Positions 13,440 to 25,318 of a stretch of DNA of 64,000 nucleotides are shown here, piece after piece (the first letter of the stretch is position 1; every line of letters starts with the position of its first letter). The DNA comes from Corydoras sp. C115 (lineage: Eukaryota; Chordata; Actinopteri; Siluriformes; Callichthyidae), in contig JAFMOC010000002.1 in assembly GCA_019802505.1 (NCBI GenBank), forward strand, positions 912,001-976,000, in the 5' to 3' direction. The notes under the pieces are model-generated. The model was not told the origin of the DNA, ran no database searches, and saw only the letters and a program-made list of their open reading frames with translations. A program made the translations under genes and the position numbers.

Positions 13440-15270
13440 TACCCTATAAAAATTGTCAAATAAAGCATAATAAGATAAATTGTAATTAGAACATTATAAA
13501 GCAAATCTAATACTTAATGTGCAGGTCTAGTCTATTCACTATAAAATAAAGACAACAAAAAATGACCTCTAGTCAAACATTTTCTTACATCACATTGCAT
13601 GAATAGTATAGTGTTTTTGATATCAAATAAAAAACTTGAAAAATGTCTTGACGTCTTTAACATCAGTTAATATTTTTGAGTACGAGTGTGCCAATAATAA
13701 AATGTTAATAGATGCTCTACAGGAAACAATCTTCAACACATTTTCATGTATATTTACAAATAATGTATAATAAATACAGTTACATTATGACCAGTAAAAT
13801 AAATGGCCCATTTCTTTGTAAAGTTTTTTTAGGTTAAAGGAAGGAAAATAATATAAATAATATTTATTATGGTTTGCAGAAATTGTTCTTTTTATGATAT
13901 GGTTATTTTACATCAAGTTGAACAATTTGTTTCACAAAATTGCAATTTAAAACAATGTGATAAGAAAATTGTAAAGGCTGCATTTTAGACATAAATTATG
14001 CAGTGTAGCTCACACCCAACACGTAAAACCCAACATTACAAATTACAGTGTAGACAAATGAGCTCTGCTGAGGGTGAAGCAACTTCTAAATAATTTTAAT
14101 CAGAAGAAATGCAGAACTTAAATTACTTTTGACTGTTAGGTCCACAGACATACAATGATGAAAATTCAAAAACAATCCTCAAATGTGGTCCTAATATAAA
14201 TTTGCAGCCAAAAGCACAATTCTCGAAATTTGCAAATATATGATCTTTACTGAGTTATTAAAATAAAACTGCTCTTGCTTCTCACCACAAAATGTTGCAT
14301 CAGACATTCCCAAAGATCATCTAATCAAGCCTGACATATTTTGAAAACAAGTCATTTGGACCAAGTAACAAAAAGATATTCATTAAAAAAATAATAAAAT
14401 GGTGAAAAATTAAATGTAACAAAGCATTAGTCTAACTGTAATATACAGAGAGGGTGTTTACCTCACGGGCCTGCGTTACAAGCAGTGGCATGGAAACTTT
14501 GCAGAGATCAGATAAAGAGTAAATTCAAATAAATACCTTTAAAAGCTGAAGTAAAAATGAGTATAGTTTCTATTAAGGTTGAACTAAGTTTCTGTACACA
14601 TGATTAATGTTGTATATTCTGTGCATCAGGCACTTGCTGCTTATTGCACCTTGTTTAGGTGACAAACTGCATTCCTCTGCCTTATAACCGTTGAATGTGT
14701 GAAATTAATTTTGCCAATTTCTTCACCATACTTCAAGTATGCTATATATTGTAAATATATATTGTTATAAATATATATAATAAATAAATGTATTGTTTAT
14801 ACTTAAATTCATATTAGCTTTTGATTAATATTACCTGCTTACATCATTGTGATGATCATTTTTTAGCTTTGGAGAATGTTTTAACTAGGACAAGGAGACC
14901 AATATCACTCTGTCATGCTGATTGAATTAGATGAGCAAACTAGTTGCTTCAAATTGGTTGCTGTTTTGGAAATCATAGTTCTGTTAAGTTTTAGGTCACC
15001 TTAAAATAATCAATTTAGCTACTGAATTGGGTCAGAGCAAAGCTTGATTAAGAATAGCAGCAGACAGGTATTACTGGAGGTGCATGAACAGTAAAGCAAA
15101 AGCTTGTGGAAGATAATTGTGTTAAAATGTAGGCAGAACAGTATATTTTCTCCAAGAAAAGCATCATGCACATTCTTACACTCTTGGATATACAGGGATT
15201 GAAGTGCAAAGGTGAAGTGGCATGATAGTTTTTTAAAGCTCCATTCAGACTGTATAAGAAATTTAGAAAT
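13440..15270. other. AT-rich intronic sequence, no feature seen
   Basis: No open frame of interest, no conserved coding motif and no terminal repeats were recognised, apart from a small AT palindrome cluster around 14,745-14,790. Confidence 0.6.
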
Positions 15271-15281
15271 TTGGTTTTCCA

Positions 15282-15305
15282 GAGAGAGAGGGAGAGAGAG
15301 GGGGG

Positions 15306-15338
<33 letters not shown>

Positions 15339-15345
15339 AGAAAGT
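15282..15345. repeat. (GA)n microsatellite
   Basis: GA/GGGA-rich purine tract; the predicted Arg/Glu-rich and Ser/Leu/Pro-rich frames across it are repeat artefacts. Confidence 0.95.
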
Positions 15346-15485
15346 CAGCGTTATCAAAAATCCTACCTCATCCCAAAAATAAAGCATTTTAAGACCATTC
15401 ATGTGTGGTGCTGCTTCTCATCCACTATGATCTTATATATATACTGTATATAAATAAAACATACACATATATACATACACATACA

Positions 15486-16650
15486 TAGAAAAAAATTAAG
15501 CAACCACTGCAAAAAAAAAAAAAAATAAATAAAAAGTTGTTTCTCTGAGTTTACTCTTTATAGATATGTTTGAGGGAAAAAAATTTACATTGCTCTTTTA
15601 TTCTACAAACTACTGACAACATGTCTGTGAAATTTTAGGCAAAATTTAAGTATATATTTGCAGAAAATGAGAATTGGTCAAAATAACGAAAAAGATGCAG
15701 TGCTTACAGGTCTCAAATAATGCAAAGAAAACAAGATCATATTCATTTAGAAACAATACTAATGTTTTAACTCAGGAAAAGTTCAGAAATCAATATTTGC
15801 TGGAATAACCATGATTTTTAATCACAGCGTTCATGCGTCTTGGCATGCATTCCACCAGTCTTTCTGCTTTTGGGTGACATTATACCACTCCTGGTGAAAA
15901 GGCAGAAGGAAGCAAGTGTTTTTCTGAGGATAACCTTGTATGGTGCTTGATTCATACATCCTTCACAAAGATGAACCAGCATTAATTCCAGCCTTGCTGA
16001 AGCATCCCCAGAACATCACCAATCCTCCACCCAATTTCACAGTTAGTGCAAGACACTGTCTTGTATATCTGTCAGGACTGTCCGTAAAATTGGAATCATC
16101 ATAGAAGATGACCTTACACCAGTTCTCTAAGGTCCAATCTTTATGGTCTTTTGCAAACTTCAGCCTGGCTCTCCTTTGCTTCTCATTGATGAAAGGCTTT
16201 TTTTCTAGCTTTACATGACTTGAACCCTGCCTCTAGGAGCCTAATACAAACTGTTCTTGCCATGAACTTCACCCCAGCTTCCATAAGCTATTCCTTTTGA
16301 TTGGTCACTTGATGTCATCCACGTTGGAATAAGATGACTGTCATCACAGTCAGTGAAGAGTCGATTTTGCCCTCTGCCGATCTGTATCTTTGTTGTCCCC
16401 AATGTCTGCTGCTGCTTGTAACTGCCATTTTAGAACTTTAAAGGTTGGAGACAACGTGATGCTCACTGTATCCCTCTGCTAGCATAGTTAATATTTATTT
16501 CTTATTCCAATTACTTTTGTGCTATTCCTAGCACTTGTTTTGTCATCCAGCTTGTCCTATTACAAGAGGATTGTGAATACCACATATTTTAATGTAAAAG
16601 TGACTATTAAATGCCCAGACACTGAATTGTAAGCAATGATTAGGCAAGGA
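15486..16650 (-). mobile_element. Degenerate Tc1/mariner element
   Basis: Minus-strand sequence between 15,790 and 16,450 carries a badly decayed Tc1-type transposase. Recognisable pieces are W-T-L-E-N followed by a VIF-D-S segment, LTVKLGGGLVMFWGCFSKAG, and an upstream FKR/KKPF-like region. The phrase ATTAAGCAACCACTGC at 15,497-15,512 looks like an end of this family. Many stops; inactive. Confidence 0.55.
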
Positions 16651-17308
16651 GTTGGAATCAGTCAGAATTTATCCTTGAAGCCCAGGAAGGACAGCTGAAA
16701 TTTTGTAAACGAAGGGTCAACCTGTAATTTATTAATTTATTTATTTTCTACATTAAGTTTTGCCAAGATTTTATGTATTTGGCAATGAAAGAAAGAAAAT
16801 AATCTTGTTTATTTTAAATGTAAATGTTTATAATTGTACTTCAACATAACAAATACACCCAACAGAAATATCAAACTTTGTTGGATACTATGACATCCAT
16901 AATTTCTGGCTGCAGCTGTTTTTAATCAATACATGATATTGATAGTACAGCCCAAAACATAAGCTGTACATATATGAAATTTGACCAACAGATAGTGGTC
17001 TCTAAAATTTTTGTCACGCTCCAACAAAAAGCTGCAAAACCTCCTTATGCTCCACTCACCGGAACACAAGTTTCATGCCAAAAATATCAAAAAGGGAGCA
17101 AAAGCTAAAAAAAAATGTATTTAAATTTACATTTACCATATTAATCTTTTGATTGGTGACAAAAAATATATATATTCATCAATATCCATCCAGACATTTA
17201 CTCGTATATAGTGCTATAGTAGCTATCAAAGTCTATACAGACCCATCATTTCTTCATGATCGATTCATTATTTATCTTAACATACTAGCTCGTACACTCC
17301 ATCAAGAC

Positions 17309-17760
17309 TAGGGGTGTAACTACGTTGTATTAGACACGAACCGTTTGGTACAGAACTACAATTAAGGAGCAGAGTTGCACCTTAAATGTACACACTGCTA
17401 AGCATATCGGGCTAATTTTGGCTCAGTTTAGAGGTGGAGAATGGACAGTGAGTGGTAACAATACACAAAAATTACACTCACTGATTCGTTCAAATCAACC
17501 GTGTAGAAGGATTGGAGCACTGGAGCAGCGCGGGCCAAACACAGACAAAAACTCTGATACAGAATTAGATATACTAAAAAACAAAGTCGTGAGAGATCCA
17601 CAATATGGTCCATATGTTGTAGAAGAGGTCCCTGATTTCAGGCATTTAATAATGCTGGACAATACATTTAAAAAAAATCTGACCCTGACACCCCCCCTTT
17701 TTTTGATGAGCATCACAATCTGTCAAATAATGACTTTGTTGATTACAAATAGCAAATAAG
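17309..17760 (+). mobile_element. hAT-like 5' fragment with a 113-codon open frame
   Basis: Begins TAGGGGTGTAAC, a typical hAT terminus. A plus-strand frame (17418-17759) of 113 codons follows, with a segment VVEEVPDFRHLIMLDN that weakly resembles the region before the catalytic core of hAT transposases. The matching right terminus was not found downstream. A coding role is unlikely. Confidence 0.35.
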
Positions 17761-18125
17761 ATATTACAGATTTATGCCACAAATTTGACAGTCACTAAAC
17801 TGGGATTTGGTTGTTTGTAATCCAATTTACAGAACACTAATACAACCAGCTGAGATTTGGGTATATTGAATTACAGCAAAGGAGTAAACTTGAGTTACAC
17901 ACTCAAGTTTTTTCATTTTAATATACAAGGTCAGTGTTGTTTTTTTTTGGTGGTGGTGATGGGGGGGTGGGTTTCCTACCTACTGCACATACAGTATGGT
18001 AGAAAGGGAAATCTATTTGGAACAAGTACATTCTTGCACACATTTGCAGAGTTCCTCATGGGAATTCCACATAAGTACCAGACACTAATGCACTGTATAA
18101 TAAAGCAATGCGTTAAATAATGAAT

Positions 18126-18126
<1 letters not shown>

Positions 18127-18193
<67 letters not shown>
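18127..18193. repeat. (AC)n (AT)n microsatellite
   Basis: About 18 bases of AC repeat followed by about 50 bases of AT repeat. Confidence 0.95.
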
Positions 18194-18499
18194 CACACGT
18201 ATAAAATATAAAATTTCTCTGTAATATATTGTACATAAAGTTGTGCAGTGTAATAAGGGAGCAAATAGTTTTAACTACATTTTAGTTTCAGAGTACATAT
18301 TAGATAATAAATAAATAAAAGAGCAATCTTTTTGTTTGTTAGCACACAGTGGCAACAGAATAAATCCGGAAACTTAAGGGAAACAAGTAGAAACGTTTAA
18401 CTAAACAAATTAAGACATAAAAGTACAAAAGCACTCACGTTTACATGAAGGCAACATTGCAGTCACAATTTAACTGTAAACTCATAATGCAACAGCTAA

Positions 18500-19400
18500 A
18501 CTGAGACTTTCTGTCGAAGCAGTAATGAAAGAAGCCACAGAGTCCAGGGCCATACAGAGCTAACAGGCTAACGACACGCAACCTCTCACAACACAACCGC
18601 ACGTTGACTTTACCATTTCAATCTCATTAATAAGTTAATATTATATCACATAACATTTTATCTAACAAACATTTGAACTGCACTAAGCCCAAGCCTTCAA
18701 AAAACATCTTATAACAGCTTATAACGTGCAGACGCGTTCATGTCCACGCAAACAACGACGGTTACACCAACATCTAACACAATATACACAACGTCGTAAT
18801 TGACCCCCAGACCGTAGTTGTATTTAGTTGTAACACTACACCCACGATAAAATTATCATCGCGCATATTAATAGCTCCAGTTTACACTAAAACGTCTCAC
18901 ACTTACACACAAAGATGGCGACTTACTCTGAGAACTTGTCCTGAATCCAGTCGGAGCTGGGCCCAAAATACCTTTCCGTCTTCCGTACAGCGGCAACTAG
19001 TCAGCGATGTTTGGTTCAACAGAGAGCTCAGAATAACAGAACTTCACATTTAACAAAACCTGCTTTCGAATCAACATTGAAAATACGATTTTTAAACCTT
19101 TTTAGGAAACTTCGAAACATGAATCGTATACGCTGCAATCACGACTCCGCCCGACCAACTCGAGCTGGAATCGATTCCCAGGCACAGCCGAGCCGACGGC
19201 AACGTCTGTCAGGTGATGTCACGACGAAAGCCCCGCCCACTCGCAGTGTGAAAAGGGCCTCCTCCTCCTCAGCCCGCCGTCGCTCTGACTGGATCTGTCG
19301 GTGTGACGTGCAATGCCGCCTCGTGCACGAAAAACGTTTCCAAACGAAATGTTTCGAGAAGGAGAAAAAAGGAAGCCACAAAGATGAACCACAATTAGAA
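18500..19400 (-). promoter_or_regulatory. pik3r1: CpG-rich block, probable pik3r1 promoter
   Basis: Against AT-rich surroundings this block has many CpG dinucleotides, especially 18,720-19,340. On the minus strand it contains ETS-like GGAAG/GGAAA motifs just upstream of a strong splice donor at 18,926. It sits about 13 kb upstream of the SH3 exon on the same strand, where a non-coding first exon is expected. Open frames across it on both strands are by-products of the GC content. Confidence 0.5.
18927..19010 (-). other. pik3r1: Candidate non-coding first exon of pik3r1
   Basis: Minus-strand sequence ending TTCTCAGA followed by GTAAGT (18926-18921), a consensus donor, inside the CpG-rich block. 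The upstream limit is arbitrary because no transcription start can be read from sequence. Confidence 0.4.
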
Positions 19401-19554
19401 AATTGCACCATATAATGGTCATGGTGGAAGTGGTGGCAGGCGAGTCTGGGCTGGAGTTAGTCGGCTGGAGTGAATCTACAGTGAACAAAATAGGTTAAAA
19501 CAAGCAAAATATAAAAAAAGAATGAAGAAAACACCCCTATATCGTGTTAAAGCA

Positions 19555-19845
19555 CTTTGTCCTAATCCCCATCTGGGTGGAGTTTCCATGTTCCCCATGT
19601 GTCTGCATGGCTTTCCTCCGGGTTTCCACCGGGTTCTCCGGTTTCCTCCCACAGTCCAAAAACATGGATCAAGGTCAATTGAATTTTCCCCATATAGAGC
19701 GTGTTTGTGTGCATGTCTGTGTGAGTGAGTGTGTGCCCAGCGATAGATTGGCACCCGAGACGTTCTCCCCAGGATGGGCATGGGAATCCCCCCCCCCCCC
19801 CCCCGCGACCCTAATAAAGGAGAAAGTGGAAGATAATGGATGGAT
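19555..19845 (+). repeat. tRNA-derived SINE, head truncated, with poly(C) run
   Basis: Plus-strand copy starting just after the B box and ending GATAATGGATGGATG. A run of about 17 C (19,787-19,803) replaces the usual CCCCCC before CGCGACCCTAAT. Confidence 0.9.
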
Positions 19846-20059
19846 GTATTGTCATGTATTGACGATGAACAATTGTGCAAAGGTTCAGCTTAATCGGATA
19901 ATGCAAAGCGGGTGAAATAGCATTGGCAAACTTTTTACCAGACAGACAAACAGATGAAGCTAATATAGGGGTGGTAATAATAATAAATAATGTTAGGTTG
20001 AATATTCTAACCTAAAACTCCTAAAGTTTAACACACTTCATTTATGTATTTAATGTTCT

Positions 20060-20660
20060 TTTTACTGTAATAAATAGTAATCCTTCCAGTTTGCTTCTTT
20101 GTTCCTTGTACAGGTTTGACTTCTCATTATTTTGCATTTTGCCCTGTCTTGAATATCCCCCCAAACTGCATGTTCCCTCTTCCAGCACCCATACCTTTTT
20201 TAGCCTTCATCTTCTCCTGCCTGGTAGCTTCATCCTCAGCATTATATAAATCTCATCCTCCTTTGCACATGTCCAAAACATCTCGATCTTATCTCTCTAA
20301 CCTTCTCTTCAAATGTCTTCCAGATCTAAAAACACAGAACAGCTCCTTCTGGCCTTTTCCATATTTCTCTATGAACATTCTTAAAGCAAACAGTGCTGAA
20401 TTCTACTGGCATAAAAAAAAAAAAAAAACGCTGCTCATAAATCATTACCTTTTCCGTCAACCCAGCTTTCAGCTACTGTAAGCTACTGTTTCCCAAATTT
20501 CACAATGTGGTTAATCAGCTTTATTCCTCTGTAGTTACCGCAGCTCATCATTATTATTCTTAAAAATCAGAACTATTATGCTCCACTTGTCAGTTGTTTT
20601 ATCACTGACAGATTTTGTTAAACAGTCAAGATCAGGGCTTTCAAACTCAAATCCACTAGT
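20060..20660 (-). pseudogene. RTE-type LINE reverse transcriptase relic
   Basis: Minus-strand frames keep the RTE-family block NYRGIK followed by L-I-N-H (about 20,500-20,560), preceded by an IVLIFKN segment. Near 20,240-20,300 they keep the C-terminal phrase EIRSRCFGHVQRR typical of these polymerases. Several frameshifts and stops. It is probably the distal part of the same element as 22,080-22,720. Confidence 0.6.
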
Positions 20661-21000
20661 GGCCAAAACTCAAAGCACACTTTAAGCTGCCTAAAAGAAT
20701 AAACATTTATTGAACACTAAAAGTAAATGTTTTCTGAACATGAAGAGGAATAAAAAAGACATGAATATCATTCCACAATAAATAAACCTGAACTTTATAT
20801 AATTTAAAATATTCAGCTCTTTATAAAAATATCTCTCAAAATTATAAAAGTTACAACTATGAACATGCTGCAAAAAACATGAAATGAAATAAAAATTAAG
20901 GTTTTTCACAAAGGTAAAAATAAATCAAAACATTCAGTTTTATATATATATATTTTTTTAATAAACTTAAACTTATTTCTGCTCTCCATAAAAATGTCCG

Positions 21001-21345
21001 GGGCGGCACGGTGGCTTAGTGGTTAGCACGTTCGCCTCTCAGCGCTAAGGAATCTCGGTTTGAATCCCAATCTGGGTGGAGTTTCCATGTTCTCCCCGTG
21101 TCCGCGTGGGTTTCCTCCGGATTCTCTGGTTTCCTCCCACAGTCCAAAACATGGATCAAGTCAATTGAATTCTCCAAAATTGCCCCGTATAGAGTGTGTT
21201 TGTGTGAGTGAGTGTGTGCCCAGCGATAGATTGGCACCCTGTCCTGGGTGTATCTGCCCAGAACCCGAGACGTTCTCCCCTGAATGGGCATGGGGACCCC
21301 CCCCACGACACTAATAGAGGATAAAAGCGAAAGATAATGAATGAA
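21001..21345 (+). repeat. tRNA-derived SINE, near full length (reference copy)
   Basis: Head GGGCGGCACGGTGGCTTAG, then an A-box-like TGGCTTAGTGGTTAGC and a B-box-like region resembling GGTTCGAATCC (here GGTTTGAATCC). A body follows with conserved CTCCCACAGTCCAAAA and CCCAGCGATAGATTGGC phrases. The 3' part is AGATAATGAATGAATT with a short ATGA-type tail. The two box motifs in tRNA spacing mark it as polymerase III derived. At least fourteen full or partial copies of the same family lie in this window on both strands. Confidence 0.9.
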
Positions 21346-21521
21346 TTAATGAATAAAAATGTTCCTGTCAAAATCATACAAATTCAAAATATGAGTACGG
21401 TCTAAAAAAAACTATTTCTGGGCCATTAATAACAATAAAAATATATCAATGTAAAATGATCTCGCAGGCCGGATAGAATTGTATTACGGCCGGATATGGC
21501 CGATAAAGCTGCACTCATTTC

Positions 21522-21606
21522 CATCCATCCATTATCTTCCGCTTTATCCTACATTAGGGTCGCTGGGGGGTCGCTGGGCAGACACACCCAGGACAGGGCG
21601 CCAATC
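21522..21606 (-). repeat. tRNA-derived SINE, 3' fragment
   Basis: Minus-strand tail and 3' end only (CATCCATCCATTATCTTCCG through the GCGCCAATC phrase), with a small local duplication of GTCGCTGGG. Confidence 0.85.
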
Positions 21607-21633
21607 TGCACTCATTTTATAATATTAATAATT

Positions 21634-21994
21634 CATTCATTCATTATCTTCCGCTTTATCCTATATTAGGGTCACGGGGGGGGGGTTCCCCATGCCCATC
21701 CAGGGGAGAAAGTTTCAGGCGCCGGGCAGATACACCCAGGACAGGGCACCAATCTATCACTGGGCACACACTCACACACACAGACACGCACACAAACACA
21801 CTCTACATGGAGCAATTTTGGAGAACTCAATTGACTTGATCCATGTTTTTGGACTGTGGGAGGAAACCAGAGAACCCGGAGGAAACCCACGCGAACACGG
21901 GGAGAACATGGAAACTCCACCCAGATGGGGATTCGAACCGGGAATCCCTAGTGCTGAGAGGCGAATGTGCTAACCACTAAGCCACCGTGCCGCC
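21634..21994 (-). repeat. tRNA-derived SINE, full length
   Basis: Minus-strand copy from an ATTC-repeat tail to the GTGCCGCC head, with both internal promoter boxes. Confidence 0.9.
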
Positions 21995-22002
21995 TTATAA
22001 TA

Positions 22003-22049
<47 letters not shown>
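22003..22049. repeat. (AAT)n microsatellite
   Basis: AATAAT repeat immediately beside the head of a SINE copy. Confidence 0.95.
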
Positions 22050-22051
<2 letters not shown>

Positions 22052-22079
22052 ATTTCAGGACTTATTTTGACTTTATCAA

Positions 22080-22720
22080 TCAACCAATGTTCTCTCTCTT
22101 ATTGTCTACATTCATCATCAGCTCCTAAAATACCCTTTCAACTTTCTCAGCATTAAACTTTCTCACTCATGTATATCAATCCCAGCTCTGTTTTAACATT
22201 TGATCAATTGATATTTTGCTTTGACTTGCTCCTCATCTCCCTGTACTTTCTGGAGATCCTAGTTGGTTTTGCCAAACCTTTTCCTCTTTGAACATTCTTG
22301 CACTTCTTCAATCTGCCATCAGTCTCATGTTCTTCTATCCTCTGTCAAGATGTCTCACTAACCTTTCCCAAAAGCTAATGCCCTGATTACTTTTGTTGTT
22401 GTTGAACAGTTGTCTAGCTTTCTTTTACAATTCATCTGTCAAATACTGTCTGTCTCACATCTTCTAAATTTTCTTAATTTTTTTTTCTTTAATCTTTACC
22501 ATCTGATCCTTGGTGCTGGTCTCACTCTTTTCTATCCAGACACCCAATGCTGTCTAACTACAATTTCCCCTGCCACCACTTTACAATCTCCAATCTCTTT
22601 CATGCAGTTATTGAACTGATTGACTGAGAACTGATTAAACGTGTCAGTAAAAACCTGAGTTTTGCTGTGGGGAGAGTAGGGAGTCACTGAGTTCAGAGTT
22701 GTGAAAGTACTCATCAACAG
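22080..22720 (-). pseudogene. RTE-type LINE endonuclease/linker relic
   Basis: Minus-strand frames read CMKEIGDCKVVAGEIVVRQH, the end of the RTE endonuclease domain (family form DCKVIPGE...QHRL). Further on (about 22,260-22,330) they read IEEVQECSKRKR, matching the WWNEEVQE linker. Order and strand fit the reverse transcriptase relic at 20.06-20.66 kb, the SINE cluster having landed between them. Confidence 0.6.
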
Positions 22721-22999
22721 ATATCTGTAGATGCATCTGGCTCTTCTAATGCCTCTTTTAGGTTAGCCCTGACTAAAATATAGGCCTCGGCTTTACCAGA
22801 TCTGAAAGCAGTGTCATTCAGGGCTAACGATTAGGAAAGGTATTCATTTGCTTGGCAAATATGATGTTATCAATACATGTGAACCAGGGTGAAAGTGTCC
22901 AAGTGTGTGTTTGATACTCCATAGTGAGTTATAGAGAAAACTGCTGCAATCAGTGTTTCAAAACTGATGCTCTATCAGAATTAAAATCAGAATAACGTA

Positions 23000-23205
23000 T
23001 TACTTTATAAATCCCCAGGGGAAAATAGCAGAGGGGGAGCAGACACCCCCTCAGGGCACACTTTAACTGTCTTTGTTGAGGTTTTTACACTCTTGATGAG
23101 TGCCACATACTTTGTGAGCAGCAACAATAAGAGGTAATCAGATTGTCCTATATGAGGGGTAGGCCTGTATGCCTCAGCAATGTTCGTATAAACATAATCC
23201 ACAAC
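23000..23205 (-). pseudogene. LINE endonuclease-to-RT linker fragment, different family
   Basis: Minus-strand frame of 65 codons reads LDYVYTNIAEAYRPTPHIGQSDYLLL, matching the C-terminal endonuclease block (D-H-V-Y-T ... LGQSDH) of a common fish non-LTR retrotransposon, with a VKVCPEG segment after it. Clade not assigned with certainty. Confidence 0.5.
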
Positions 23206-23890
23206 TTTGATTCATCTAGTGGCACATTTCTGTGAAATTTCGGCAGCTCAGTTTACAAACTGGAGTGATAAAAGTCTCCTTCATCTATAAAATATTCAAT
23301 TGGCTGTGCAGTTTGTTGTTTGTTGATCACCACACTCAGTTCTTCCAGCTAACTTTACATAAGCATCCGGAGGAAGCTTCACTTAAGTATTCATTTGTCC
23401 TAATCCAGGTTTCTGTGAGACAGAGGGCACTTAAGGTAATCATCATTATTTCTTAAACTAGATCTACTTTTAATAAGAGCAATTTATTATTTAATAATAC
23501 CCGTATTTACCTGTTTCTTGTATTAATAAAGAGTTTAATTGCTTTTATTGTGAAATTGTGCTTATTGTAACATACATTTTGCACTGCAATAAAATCTATG
23601 TCCCAAAATAAGAAAAATAAACACAAATCAGCAAAAAAAATAAGAAAGTTTCTAAAAACTAGATTATTTATTTTATTTAGAAAAACAAAATTTGTTAAAC
23701 TTTTAAAAAGATTTTCTGACTTGGTAAGATTTAATTTTTGGAAGTGTGATATTTCATATTTTAAAGTGGAGGGGAAAAAATCAACTAGGGAATTTATTTG
23801 TGGAACTTGGGAATTAATTTTTGGACTACACTGGATTACAAACTCTATAATTAATAAAGAATATTTAAATTTATACCAAGTAACTTCAGT
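23205..23890. other. AT-rich sequence, no gene recognised
   Basis: A 104-codon plus-strand Lys/Phe-rich frame at 23,598-23,912 runs into the adjacent SINE and has no family features. It is taken as chance. Confidence 0.5.
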
Positions 23891-23892
23891 GT

Positions 23893-24185
23893 GGGGCGGC
23901 CCGGTGGCTTAGTGGTTAGCACATTCGCCTCTCAGCGCTAGGGATTCCCTGTTCGAATCCCTAATCTGGGTGGAGTTTCCATGTTCTGCCCGTGTCCATA
24001 TGCGTTTCCTCCGGGTTCTCCGGTTTCCTCCCACAGTCCAAAACATGGATCAAGTCAATTGAGTTCTCCAAATTGCCCCATATAGAGTGTGTTTGTGTGA
24101 GTGAGTGTGTGCCCAGCGATAGATTGGCGCCCTGTCCTGGGTGTATCTGCCCAGCGCCCGAGACGTTTTGAATGAATGAATGATG
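23893..24185 (+). repeat. tRNA-derived SINE, head intact, 3' shortened
   Basis: Plus-strand copy with the GGGCGGCCCGGTGGCTTAG head and both boxes. After GCCCGAGACGTTTT it jumps directly to an AATGAATGAATGA tail, so about 50 bases of the 3' part are missing. Confidence 0.9.
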
Positions 24186-24292
24186 AATTAAATTCATTGT
24201 GACATACAGTTGTAATACAAATGCAGTGTATAAAAAAACACATATTTTTTTATAATTATTTGATTTTAAGGCAGATCAAAAAATTATTTCAT

Positions 24293-24355
24293 CCATCCAT
24301 CCATTATCATCTTCGGGAATCCCTAGCGCTGAGAGGCAGACGTTCTAACCACTAG
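24293..24355 (-). repeat. SINE with large internal deletion
   Basis: A CATCCATCCATTATCATCTT tail is joined directly to the GGGAATCCCTAGCGCTGAGA head region, skipping the body. Confidence 0.8.
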
Positions 24356-24624
24356 AAATTCAATTCTAGTAAAATGATTTGCTAAATGTCAGAATAATAG
24401 AAAGGTAAAGGTTAACCACTAGATGTCATTGAAGTCATTATTTTGCATGCAAAGTTTAATGAAATTGAGGATGGGATTATGGATTAGATTCTTGTTCTAT
24501 GTGTTTAGGTTGATCCAGCCCTCACATTGAAAGTGTTAAACAGTTCTACTCTAACGCCTAAACCCAAAAGAGAAACAGTGTGACATTGGCAGGAAAAAAA
24601 AAACTCATGATCATGAAAGCAGGG

Positions 24625-24868
24625 TTTCCTCCGGGTTCTCCGGTTTCCTCCCACAGTCCAAAAACATGGATCAAGTCAATTGAGTTCTCCAAATTGCCCC
24701 ATATAGAGTGTGCGTGTCTGTGTGAGTGAGTGTGTGCCCAGCAATAGATTGGCGCCCTGTCTTGGGTGTATCTGCCCAGCGCCCGAACCGTTCTCCCCTG
24801 ATTGGGCATGGGGAACCCCCCCGCGACCCTAATATAGGATAAAGCGGGAGATAATGGATGGATGGATA
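24625..24868 (+). repeat. tRNA-derived SINE, 5' truncated
   Basis: Plus-strand, starts at GGGTTTCCTCCGGGTTCTCC and ends AGATAATGGATGGATGG. Inserted in copy A of the duplicated segment. Confidence 0.9.
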
Positions 24869-24892
24869 TTTATATACACTGATTTATTCATT

Positions 24893-25190
24893 CATTCATT
24901 ATCTCCCGCTTTATCCTCTATTAGGGTTGCGGGTTCCCCTGCCCATCCAGGGGAGAACGTCTCGGGCGCTGGGCAGACAGACCCAGGACAGGGTGCCAAT
25001 CCATCGCTGGGCACACACTCACTCACACAGACACACTCTATATGGGGCAATTTTTGAGACTTCAATTGACCTGATCCATGTTTTTGGACTGTGGGTGGAG
25101 AACATGGAAACTCCACCCAAATGGAGATTCGAACCGGGAATCCCTAGCGCTGAGAGGCGAACGTGCTAACCACTAAGCCACTGTGCCGCC
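24893..25190 (-). repeat. tRNA-derived SINE, near full length
   Basis: Minus-strand copy from an ATTC tail to a GTGCCGCC head, with a short deletion in the GTTTCCTCC part. Lies about 25 bases from an opposite-strand copy. Confidence 0.9.
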
Positions 25191-25318
25191 TACACTGATT
25201 TAATTAAACTAATATTGAGAAATAATATGCTCAATAGCAGAAAGTCATAAAGGTTTCCTGAAGAAGCCAGGTGGTCCACAAAACAGTGATGAAAGGAGAT
25301 CTGAATTCAGCACTGTAG

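Larger units (their letters stand above)
5923..18926 (-). other. pik3r1: Probable first intron of the pik3r1-like gene
   Basis: Runs between the acceptor at 5923 and a GTAAGT donor at 18926-18921, if the CpG-rich block at 18.9-19.4 kb is this gene's promoter. It contains microsatellites, three members of one hAT family, SINE pieces, a degenerate Tc1 and a hAT 5' end, each listed. The stretches at about 9.0-10.3 kb, 13.4-15.2 kb and 16.7-17.3 kb are AT-rich and show nothing I can name. Confidence 0.45.

Noticed and set aside
15019..15453. Ser/Leu/Pro-rich minus-strand and Arg/Glu-rich plus-strand frames
   Set aside because: Generated by the (GA)n tract at 15,282-15,345.
19011..19488. 90- to 134-codon frames on both strands, possible gene
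   Set aside because: They lie in the CpG-rich putative promoter, overlap each other on opposite strands and contain no recognisable domain.
20116..20481. 121-codon plus-strand frame
   Set aside because: Antisense shadow of the RTE LINE relic.
21001..21345. tRNA gene suggested by A- and B-box motifs
   Set aside because: The motifs sit in a repeated SINE head with no proper acceptor or anticodon arm, and the same sequence recurs many times on both strands.
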